A stretch of DNA of 64,000 bases from positions 372,001 through 436,000 of the forward strand of contig JBJKVF010000006.1 of NCBI GenBank assembly GCA_045562755.1, given 5' to 3'. This document shows, piece after piece, positions 55,216-62,895 of this stretch. This stretch comes from GCA-002708145 sp045562755 (GTDB lineage: Bacteria > Chloroflexota > Dehalococcoidia > Lucifugimonadales > Lucifugimonadaceae). The notes under the pieces were generated by a model that saw only the letters and a program-made list of their open reading frames with translations, ran no database searches and was not told the origin of the DNA. Both the position numbers and the translations under genes were made by a program. Position 1 is the first letter of the stretch, and each line of letters begins with the position of its first letter.

Positions 55216-56538
55216 ATGTCAATACCAATCATCGCAATCGTTGGAAGACCAAACGTAGGTAAATCTACACTATTTAACCGAATAGCTGGAAGAAGAATAG
55301 CTATAGTTAGTGATATCCCTGGAACTACTAGAGATCGAGTTTCAATTGATACAGTCTGGAATGACAGGAAATTTATCCTTGTGGATACTGCGGGTGTAGA
55401 AGACCAACCTCATAATCACCTAATGTGGGATGAGATAAAATCTCAAGTAGAATTAGCAATAAAACAGTCTGACTTAGTAATTTTTACTGTTGATTCATCT
55501 GAAGATATAACAGATGCTGATAAAGAAATTTCTCAAATGCTGAGAGAGATTAATAAGCCCATTATAGTAGCTGCTAATAAGGTAGACACACCTAAAAAAA
55601 GTGACTATATACATAATTTTTATTCTCTGGGGTTTGACAATCTCTTACCAATTAGCGCGTACCATAATCTAGGAATAGATGATCTAATGAACGAAAGCTT
55701 TAAGCATATACGTAATTCACAAAGTACTGATGAAAAAAATCAAACTATTCGTATCGCAATATCAGGTAGACCAAATGTAGGAAAATCAGCATTATTTAAT
55801 TCCATAATAAATAATAAAAGATCTATTGTTTCTGAAGTTGCTGGAACTACTAGAGATATGATTGATTACGAATTAAGTTTCAATGAACAAAAACTTAATT
55901 TTTTAGATACTGCAGGATTAAGAAAAAGAGGAAAAATTGAGAGTGGCATAGAAAAATATAGTTCTCTAAGAACTATTAGAGCTATAGAAATGTCTCATAT
56001 AGCATTAATTGTTTTGGATGCCAGCGAATTAATTACATCTCAGGATTCTCATATAATTGGATATATTAAAGACGCTAATAGAGCAGCAATAATAATTGTA
56101 AATAAATGGGATTTATCATCAGAATTAAAGCTTAATAAAGATGAAGTTAAAAAGATGATTATCGAAAAGCTTAATTTTATTCCTAATACACCATTATTAT
56201 TTACATCTGCTATTAATAATATTGGCGTAGCAAAAATATTTGATTCGATTTTTGAAGTATATAAAGAGTTTAATAAAAGAATTTCTTCCTCAGAGATTAA
56301 TAAAGTTATTTTCGAAGCAATTGGTAAAAACCCATTACCAGGATTTGGAAGAAAAAGACCTAGAATTTACAGATGTATTCAAAAAAGAGCAGCACCGCCA
56401 AGTTTTGATATAATTACAAAAAATCCTGAACTAATTCATTTTAGTTACAGAAGATATCTTGAAAATGTAATAAGGAATAAGTATGGTTTTATAGGATCAC
56501 CCATAAAATTATCCTTTATGAATAGAAAATATGAATAA
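55216..56538 (+). CDS. der: GTPase Der (EngA)
   Basis: Ribosome-assembly GTPase with two G domains and a KH-like C-terminal domain. Both P-loops are seen: AIVGRPNVGKSTLFN at the N-terminus and AISGRPNVGKSALFN near residue 180, plus DTAGVED and DTAGLRKRG switch II motifs and NKVD/NKWD specificity motifs. Start ATG 55216 is chosen because it precedes MSIPIIAIVGRPN and follows the argF stop by 2 bases; an upstream in-frame ATG at 55168 would add 16 residues inside argF. About 440 residues, typical. The stop overlaps the plsY start. Confidence 0.97.
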   Translation: MSIPIIAIVGRPNVGKSTLFNRIAGRRIAIVSDIPGTTRDRVSIDTVWNDRKFILVDTAGVEDQPHNHLMWDEIKSQVELAIKQSDLVIFTVDSSEDITDADKEISQMLREINKPIIVAANKVDTPKKSDYIHNFYSLGFDNLLPISAYHNLGIDDLMNESFKHIRNSQSTDEKNQTIRIAISGRPNVGKSALFNSIINNKRSIVSEVAGTTRDMIDYELSFNEQKLNFLDTAGLRKRGKIESGIEKYSSLRTIRAIEMSHIALIVLDASELITSQDSHIIGYIKDANRAAIIIVNKWDLSSELKLNKDEVKKMIIEKLNFIPNTPLLFTSAINNIGVAKIFDSIFEVYKEFNKRISSSEINKVIFEAIGKNPLPGFGRKRPRIYRCIQKRAAPPSFDIITKNPELIHFSYRRYLENVIRNKYGFIGSPIKLSFMNRKYE

Positions 56539-57169
56539 TATATTTGAAATATTTGTAATTTGTTCAATAGCCTATCTTATTGGCTCTATTCCTACTGGCG
56601 TAATAGTAGCGAAGTTTGTAAAAGGAGTTGATATTCGTAGCTACGGAAGCGGAAGCTCTGGGGCTACTAATGTTGCGAGAACTTTAGGGCCAAAGCTTGG
56701 AGCTATAGTATTAATTTCAGATATATTAAAAGGATATATATCAATATTTATAATAAGTAATTTTGCTAATGATTACTGGATAATACCATTTTCTGGCTTT
56801 TTATTAGTCTTGGGACATTGTTATCCTATATATATTAAATTTCGAGGTGGCAAAGGAATAACTACTGGTTTTGGAACACTGTTATTTTTATCTCCTATAG
56901 CAATGGCACTATCACTAATTGGTGTATCAATTGCTATAATTACCAGGTATATTTCTCTCGGATCAATTATTGGAACTTTATTAAGCTTAGTTTCATTATT
57001 AATTTTTAGTATTTATGAAATTTTTGGATCAAAACAACATGACTTATTATATTGTATTCCTGTAGGATTAATAATCCTATTGCGTCATAGGTCTAATTTT
57101 TTTAGACTGATAAAAGGCAATGAAGGTAAGTTAGAAAATAAAGCTTCTCCAAAAAAGAAACAAAATTAG
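56531..57169 (+). CDS. plsY: Glycerol-3-phosphate acyltransferase PlsY
   Basis: Membrane enzyme that acylates glycerol 3-phosphate using acyl-phosphate, the first step in phospholipid synthesis. The 212 residues contain about five membrane helices and the three conserved motifs: GSIPTGVIVAKF, SYGSGSSGATNVARTLG near residue 38, and LGHCYPIYIKFRGGKGITTGFGT near 97. The start overlaps the end of der by 8 bases. It is followed by gpsA, which supplies its substrate. The C-terminus is Lys-rich. Confidence 0.96.
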   Translation: MNNIFEIFVICSIAYLIGSIPTGVIVAKFVKGVDIRSYGSGSSGATNVARTLGPKLGAIVLISDILKGYISIFIISNFANDYWIIPFSGFLLVLGHCYPIYIKFRGGKGITTGFGTLLFLSPIAMALSLIGVSIAIITRYISLGSIIGTLLSLVSLLIFSIYEIFGSKQHDLLYCIPVGLIILLRHRSNFFRLIKGNEGKLENKASPKKKQN

Positions 57170-57176
57170 GTAAATT

Positions 57177-58244
57177 TTGCTAAATATAGGAATAATAGGT
57201 AATGGTGCATGGGGTACCACTTTGGGTATTTTGTTAAGTGAACATAACAAAATATCAATGTGGTGTAGGGATGAAGATCAGGCTCAAATTATACAAAAAA
57301 CGAGATTTAACAACAAGTTAGGTGTGAAACATGAATTACCTGTTAATATCAATGTAACATCAGATATAGATGAAGTAACTAAAAATAAAAACTTAATTGT
57401 TATTACATTACCATCTACTTCGATGCGAAATTTTTTCAAAAATAATAAATTATCATTTGGTGAAACAAAATTTATTCTATCTGCATCTAAAGGAATAGAG
57501 GTAAACACAGGTAAAAGAATCTCCGAAATAATTACGTCTGAACTTCCTAATTTTGACACAAAAAATATAGGTGTAATGTCAGGTCCTAATCTTGCTTATG
57601 AAATTCTGGAAGGAAAAGTTGCAACTGCCACAATAGCATTTTCTGATGAAAATTCTTCTAAATCTGTTCAAGAAATATTTAATTCAAAGAAATTTAGAAC
57701 ATATACTTCAAATGATATTATTGGAGTTGAACTTGGAGGATCTTTAAAAAATATCATAGCAATTGGTGCAGGCTTTATAGATGGTGCAGGATTAGGATCA
57801 AACTCAAAAGCTGCATTTGTTACAAGAGGATTGCATGAGATTATGTTTTTAGGTTTAGCAATGGGAGCCAGAATAGAAACATTTGCTGGATTAAGTGGTA
57901 TGGGAGATTTAATGGCTACATGCTACTCAAAACTTAGTAGAAATTATTCTTTTGGCTACGGCCTAGCACAAGGCAAAGAAGCGAGTTCAGTAATGAATGA
58001 AATTAGACAAACGGTAGAGGGTTACCCTACAACTTTAGCTGCATTTAGTTTATCAGAAATGTATAAAGTAGAAATGCCTATAGTAAAAGCTACCAAATCT
58101 GTTTTATACGATAACCAGGAACCAAATATAGTAATAAATAACCTTCTTTCTAGAACTCTTCAAGAAGAAAAAATAAACAAATCTTCATGGGAAATGAAAC
58201 TTAATAGAATAATTAAGAGTATAAGTGAAAATTTTAAGAATTAA
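57177..58244 (+). CDS. gpsA: NAD(P)-dependent glycerol-3-phosphate dehydrogenase
   Basis: Reduces dihydroxyacetone phosphate to glycerol 3-phosphate for phospholipid synthesis. The 355-residue protein has the Rossmann loop IGIIGNGAWGTTLG, SMWCRDEDQ near residue 32, SASKGIEVNTGKRISEII near 105, the catalytic Lys in VELGGSLKNIIAIGAG near 190 and GLSGMGDLMATCYSKLSRN near 245. The start is TTG 57177 with TAGGTA upstream; no ATG fits the conserved start. Right after plsY. Its stop overlaps the end of the convergent rsmE by 4 bases. Confidence 0.96.
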   Translation: MLNIGIIGNGAWGTTLGILLSEHNKISMWCRDEDQAQIIQKTRFNNKLGVKHELPVNINVTSDIDEVTKNKNLIVITLPSTSMRNFFKNNKLSFGETKFILSASKGIEVNTGKRISEIITSELPNFDTKNIGVMSGPNLAYEILEGKVATATIAFSDENSSKSVQEIFNSKKFRTYTSNDIIGVELGGSLKNIIAIGAGFIDGAGLGSNSKAAFVTRGLHEIMFLGLAMGARIETFAGLSGMGDLMATCYSKLSRNYSFGYGLAQGKEASSVMNEIRQTVEGYPTTLAAFSLSEMYKVEMPIVKATKSVLYDNQEPNIVINNLLSRTLQEEKINKSSWEMKLNRIIKSISENFKN

Positions 58245-58981
58245 TCCTTAAAATCACCATAGTGATAAATTACAGATGACATAACAGCAATTGCAGCCGT
58301 TTCACTTCTTAAAATTCTTTTACCTAAAGAAACTAACATTACGCCTAATTTTTTTAATTTATATGCTTCTTCTTTTGAAAAGCCCCCTGGAGGACCAATA
58401 ATTACATAAAGACTTTTAATATCACTTAATTTATTTAGAGCTTGATTAATATTAAATCCTTGAAATTCTTCCCATAAACATATGACGTTATCAAACCTAA
58501 TTTTTTCATCAAACACATCTAAAATATTTCTTGGATTATTTAATGTAGGAATAAAAGTTCTACCAGATTGTTCTGCAGACTCCTTTAGTATTTTATTCCA
58601 ACGTTTTAATCTGTTTTCAGATGGATAAGCATTTTTACCACCCTGAACACGCTCGGTGATTAATGGCGTAAAATCAAATGCTCCTAGCTCTGTACATTTT
58701 TGAAGAACAAGTTCGAATCTTTCAGGTTTACATAATCCAAGTAAAATCTTAACTTTGACGCTGGGCTCATCAATTGGAGTAATAATACTGTGAAGCTCAC
58801 ATTTTATTGTTTTTGTTTTTTTTATTAATGTATATACTGCTTCATAACCTTGACCATTAAATAGTACAAATTTTTCATCTATTTTCAATCTTAATACATT
58901 CACTATCTGAAAAAAAATTTCACCATCTATATCGAGGATTTTTTGATCTTTTTCCAATGAATTATAATAAAACCTATGCAA
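58241..58981 (-). CDS. rsmE: 16S rRNA m3U1498 methyltransferase
   Basis: SPOUT-type methyltransferase that modifies U1498 of 16S rRNA. The 246 residues show KILLGLCKPERFELVLQKCTELG near residue 85, PLITERVQ near 110, RWNKILKESAEQSGRTFIPTL near 130, IGPPGGFSKEEA near 198 and the knot segment LGKRILRSETAAIAVMS near 222. ATG 58981 is one base after the prmA stop, so the two are coupled. Confidence 0.95.
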   Translation of the reverse strand: MHRFYYNSLEKDQKILDIDGEIFFQIVNVLRLKIDEKFVLFNGQGYEAVYTLIKKTKTIKCELHSIITPIDEPSVKVKILLGLCKPERFELVLQKCTELGAFDFTPLITERVQGGKNAYPSENRLKRWNKILKESAEQSGRTFIPTLNNPRNILDVFDEKIRFDNVICLWEEFQGFNINQALNKLSDIKSLYVIIGPPGGFSKEEAYKLKKLGVMLVSLGKRILRSETAAIAVMSSVIYHYGDFKD

Positions 58982-58982
58982 T

Positions 58983-59885
58983 TTATGACTTCCTCATAAT
59001 TGTACAAACATGCCAACTATCTAATGTTCTTGTCTTAGTAATTTTTCCACCATTCAATTCAAATGATTTTGTTACATCGTGTATTTTATCCCCAAGTATA
59101 CCTGAAACTATTAGTTTAGAATTTTTTTTCAATAGTGAAATTAAATCAGAAGAAATATCTAAAAGAACTTTGGATGCAATATTAGCTAAAATTAGATCAA
59201 ATTTTTTAGGGAAATTTATTTCAGATATTTTTCCATGAGTCAAATAAGTTTGTTTTTCATAACCTGAAATCCTAATATTATTTTTCGCAGAATTGATAGC
59301 ATCATTATCAATATCAATACCATATGAAGTATTCGCACCTAAGACCTGTGCAGCAATCATAAGAATCCCTGATCCACATCCTACATCTAATATTGTATCT
59401 TTTACATTAATTATCTCTTCTAATTCTTCAATACACATTTTTGTTGTAGGGTGATGTCCTGTTCCAAAAGCTAATCCTGGCTCTAAATATATTATTTTTT
59501 TGTTTTTATATTTATTTATATAATCTTTTGAAGGTAGAATTACTAATTTTTTACCAATCTCAATTGGATCAAATTTTTGATTTTTCCAGTCGCTTTTAGA
59601 GACATATTTATAAGTTATCTCTGGAAGCTTTACTATGTAATTTAATAGCTTATGAGAAACATCTATTGCATTTTTTTTATCTTCTAAAAGGTGATCTTTA
59701 TATATCCACCCTCTAATTCTAACCCATGAGTTAGGATCAACAACTTCACCTTCATCAGGATTAAAATCAACATCTCGCTCTACAGAAAAATCTTGACCAA
59801 TATTTTTGACTAATATTTGACTAATAGGCTCAACAAATTCTGATGGAGCGTTTATAGAAATTTCTAACCATTGATTTTCTATTAT
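58983..59885 (-). CDS. prmA: Ribosomal protein L11 methyltransferase, ATA start
   Basis: Methylates ribosomal protein L11. I translated the full frame by hand from 59904 down: after a stop at 59895-59897 the order is E-I-K-I-I-E-N-Q-WLEISINAPSEF, the family's N-terminus, followed without a stop by EPGLAFGTGHHPTTKMCIEEL, the SAM loop LDVGCGSGILMIAA and LILANIASKVLLDI. No ATG, GTG or TTG exists before residue W. AGGAG at 59892-59896 lies 6 bases from ATA 59885 and 9 from ATA 59882. The protein is about 300 residues, the normal length; starting at the first ATG (59438) would lose half of it. Confidence 0.92.
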   Translation of the reverse strand: MIENQWLEISINAPSEFVEPISQILVKNIGQDFSVERDVDFNPDEGEVVDPNSWVRIRGWIYKDHLLEDKKNAIDVSHKLLNYIVKLPEITYKYVSKSDWKNQKFDPIEIGKKLVILPSKDYINKYKNKKIIYLEPGLAFGTGHHPTTKMCIEELEEIINVKDTILDVGCGSGILMIAAQVLGANTSYGIDIDNDAINSAKNNIRISGYEKQTYLTHGKISEINFPKKFDLILANIASKVLLDISSDLISLLKKNSKLIVSGILGDKIHDVTKSFELNGGKITKTRTLDSWHVCTIMRKS

Positions 59886-59901
59886 TTTTATCTCCTATAA
59901 A

Positions 59902-61032
59902 TTAGCTATTATCAGATTTAAAAAAATCTCTAAATTTTCTAATCAGACCTTCTTCACCGTCTTTATTAACATTGTCCATATTAAGATAATTTGCTAAATG
60001 TATAAAAATAGCTTTTTGAGTATCATCAATTTTTGTTGGAGTAAGAACTTTAATTTTAATAAGTTGATCACCTCTTCTTGAGGATTGGCCAACAAAGGGA
60101 ATACCTAAATTAGGTAATCTAATTATTGACCCTGATTGAGTACCAGGTTTAATCTTTAATTTAATATCTCCATCCAATGAATTTATGTTAATCTCTCCGC
60201 CTAAGGTAGCAAGAACAATATTAATCTCCTCTAAAACAATAATATCATTACCTTTTCTAGTAAAATATTCATCAGAATCTACCAGAATATGAACATATAA
60301 ATCTCCATTACTCCCTTGTTTACCAATTGATTCACCTTCACCACGGATTATCAATCTCGTTCCATCCTCTATGCCTGCTGGAACTGAAACTTCTATTTTT
60401 CTAGAATTATTCACAATACCCATTCCATCACACTTAGTACATTTATTATTAATCGTTGTCCCATCCCCTGAACAAGTTGAACATGAAGTTACTTGCTGGA
60501 ATTGACCAAAAATTGTTTTTTGAACTCTTGAAACTTTTCCTGTTCCCTGACAAACGTTACATTCATCAATTTTAGAACCAGGCTCAGCTTTATTTCCATT
60601 GCAGCGATCACATCTTTCATTCCTGGATAAATCTATTTGTTTTTTTACTCCAAAAGCTGCATCTTTAAATGAAATTTTTATTTGATATTCTAAGTCATTA
60701 CCTACATTTGCTCTTTCTGAAGTACTTCCCCCAAAGAAGGAATCAAAAATATCACCAAATCCTCCAAAACCTTCGAAACCTCCAAAACCAGATGCTCCAC
60801 CATTATTTAATCCAGTATGACCAAATTGATCATATTGCGATTTTTTTTCTGGATCACTTAAAACTTGATATGCTTCATTAACTTCCTTAAACCTATCAGC
60901 AGCATCAGGTTCTTTATTTTTATCAGGATGGTATTTTAAAGCTTGTTGTCGAAAAGCTTTTTTTATTTCTTCTGAATTTGCATCACGAGATAAGCCTAAT
61001 ATCTCATAATAATCTCTTTTGTTTGTGGTCAT
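59902..61032 (-). CDS. dnaJ: Chaperone DnaJ
   Basis: Type I J-domain cochaperone of DnaK, 376 residues. Seen: J domain with HPDKNKEPDAADRFK (HPD near residue 33), a Gly/Phe-rich region (GFGGFEGFGGFGDIFD), four zinc-finger repeats (CDRCNGNK, CNVCQGTG, CSTCSGDG, CTKCDGMG at about 140-205), and two substrate-binding beta domains. ATG 61032 has only a weak Shine-Dalgarno. No dnaK, grpE or hrcA is adjacent. prmA follows 16 bases after its stop. Confidence 0.97.
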   Translation of the reverse strand: MTTNKRDYYEILGLSRDANSEEIKKAFRQQALKYHPDKNKEPDAADRFKEVNEAYQVLSDPEKKSQYDQFGHTGLNNGGASGFGGFEGFGGFGDIFDSFFGGSTSERANVGNDLEYQIKISFKDAAFGVKKQIDLSRNERCDRCNGNKAEPGSKIDECNVCQGTGKVSRVQKTIFGQFQQVTSCSTCSGDGTTINNKCTKCDGMGIVNNSRKIEVSVPAGIEDGTRLIIRGEGESIGKQGSNGDLYVHILVDSDEYFTRKGNDIIVLEEINIVLATLGGEININSLDGDIKLKIKPGTQSGSIIRLPNLGIPFVGQSSRRGDQLIKIKVLTPTKIDDTQKAIFIHLANYLNMDNVNKDGEEGLIRKFRDFFKSDNS

Positions 61033-61163
61033 AAACTCATCTTACATATCTATATAAAAAATAAACTCGCAATAAATAATAATTTTCTCTATAATTTTTA
61101 ATACTATTTTACTTGGGATATTGAATAATATTAATAACAATTTTAGCAAAAAAGGAATATGAT

Positions 61164-61724
61164 ATGGAAATAAGATGGCAAGGAAATTCATTCTTTGAAG
61201 TATCATCATCATATGGGAACATACTAATTAATCCATCAGAGAATAATTCTGAAGAAATTCAATTATTTTCTAGCTTCAACATAAATCCACATAAGGACAA
61301 AAGAGTTAATATTATCCATAGTCCTGGAGAGTATGAAATTCAAGGTATTGCAATTAGAGGTATTCCGTCACCTTCAACAGACCCATCATTATCTAGAGAA
61401 ATTAATGTAATTTACGTGGTGGACATTGAAGGTGTTAGATTAGGTATTCTAGGATACCCCGGGCATGAGCTATCTGCTCAAATTATGCAACAAATTGGGA
61501 AAATTGATGCTCTAGTTGTTGATGGATCATCAACTAATCTTGAAATTAATGAATTTGCCTCTGTAATAAGATCATTAGAATCAAAACTTGTAATTATTTC
61601 AAACAATAATGTTTCTAATTTATTAGTAGAACTTGGTATAAAAGAACCAAATATAGAAAAAAAAGTCAACGTCGCTAAGTCAAATATATCTGAGGAACAA
61701 AAAATAATTTTACTAGAAAATTAA
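61164..61724 (+). CDS. MBL-fold protein without metal ligands
   Basis: A 186-residue protein resembling UlaG-like metallo-beta-lactamase-fold hydrolases: MEIRWQGNSFFEVSSSYGNILINPS at the start and VIYVVDIEGVRLGILGYPG near residue 95. The HxHxDH metal motif is missing; the matching position reads NIIHSPGEYEIQG. So it is unlikely to bind the usual two metals. Related short proteins occur in Chloroflexota. It is divergent from dnaJ, with AAGGAA before ATG 61164. Function unknown. Confidence 0.72.
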   Translation: MEIRWQGNSFFEVSSSYGNILINPSENNSEEIQLFSSFNINPHKDKRVNIIHSPGEYEIQGIAIRGIPSPSTDPSLSREINVIYVVDIEGVRLGILGYPGHELSAQIMQQIGKIDALVVDGSSTNLEINEFASVIRSLESKLVIISNNNVSNLLVELGIKEPNIEKKVNVAKSNISEEQKIILLEN

Positions 61725-62762
61725 TTTACTCTAAATCTTCTAAAAGTTAAGAATAATAGAGGGGAAATTAATAACATTATATTTCCTAAGTTAGCTCTTC
61801 CTCCTGAAGATAAGCAATCTCCACTACTAGAATCCTCATTAGATTCACTTCCATTCAACAATTATTACATTAATAGGTGTTGGGGTTGGGCTTGGTGCAG
61901 GTGTAGATGTGGGATTAGGAGTTGGAGTAGGTGTACGGGTAGGCTCAGGGGTAGAAGTAGGAGTTGGAGTTAATGTTGGTGGTAATGGAGTGGATGTAGG
62001 TGTAGGAAAAGCAGAAAAAACTAAAATAAAATCAGATTCGAAACCACCCGGAGTGAATGTTTTAGATTGTAAAGCTTTATTTGAACCTATATAAAATTCA
62101 ATTACTTTTCCTGAATATTGCTCGAAACGAGGATCTAAAGTTAAAAAAAACTTACCATTATCAAATGTTTGAGCAGGTTCTGATGTGTAGTCATCTATCC
62201 TCCCATAGATTAAGGTTCCATCAGGTGGCGGAATTGAACCAGCTCTAATTACACCTTCATAAAAGGTAGGCTCAATAACTACAGGGGTAGGTGTAGGAGT
62301 TAGTGTTGGTGTAGGAGTTGCCACTGGAGCAGAAGAAAATGTAAGATCTAGTTGTCTTAATTGAGGTAAAGTCCAATGTAATTTGAAATTTCCAGTTGTA
62401 TCTTCATACATATAAGGAGTAGTTTCTGAGGCTATTATTTGGCCGTTAAGAATCAATTCAATAATCTGACCTTCCAAATTAAGATCAGATGGAGGATTAA
62501 CAAATAACCCAACGTATTTATTAGAGTTTTGATTCCCGATTATTACAGGATCACTCTCATAACTACCTATACGAGCAGTTAAATTCATTCCATTTGGATC
62601 GGCTCCCCCAGATATATTAACAGAACCATATAAGGTTATAGCTTTTATTTCAGGGACATCAGCCTGAGCAAAAAGATCTTTAACATTAGAAGTAAATATG
62701 AATGTTAATATCAGTGAAAAAGATATCAACAACAAAAATTTAGATTTCATTAAAATACTCAT
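61721..62762 (-). CDS. Secreted protein with Pro/Thr linkers; C-terminal anchor in another frame
   Basis: The main frame (62762 to 61845, 305 residues) has a signal peptide (about 1-33, cleavage near FAQA), two related domains of about 90 residues (KAITLYGSVNIS... and TFYEGVIRAGSIP...), each joined by PTPTPTP linkers, and stops after PTPINVIIVEWK. The +1 frame from about 61860 continues LLNGSESNEDSSSGDCLSS, then GGRANLGNIMLLISPLLFL and TFRRFRVN, ending at 61721. That is a Cys/Gly motif, a membrane helix and a basic tail, the layout of C-terminal sorting anchors. The gene therefore probably has a +1 frameshift just before its anchor. Confidence 0.65.
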
Positions 62763-62823
62763 ACATATATTTTACCAGAATACCCTTTCCCAATATCAAT
62801 ATAAATACAAGACATATTTAAGT

Positions 62824-62857
62824 AAAAAGCCCCCTGTCTTGTGACAGGGGACTTTTT
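62824..62857 (-). terminator. Rho-independent terminator of surface-protein gene
   Basis: CCCCTGTC (62831-62838) and GACAGGGG (62843-62850) form a perfect stem with loop TTGT, flanked by A/T runs on both sides. On the minus strand it is followed by TTTTT, after the surface-protein stop at 62896. It can also work on the plus strand. Confidence 0.9.
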
Positions 62858-62895
62858 GTAATTACTTTATTGTAATTTCAACTAACAGAAGTAGT

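Noticed and set aside
61033..61163. CIRCE heat-shock operator before dnaJ
   Set aside because: No TTAGCACTC-N9-GAGTGCTAA-like repeat in the dnaJ/MBL intergenic region.
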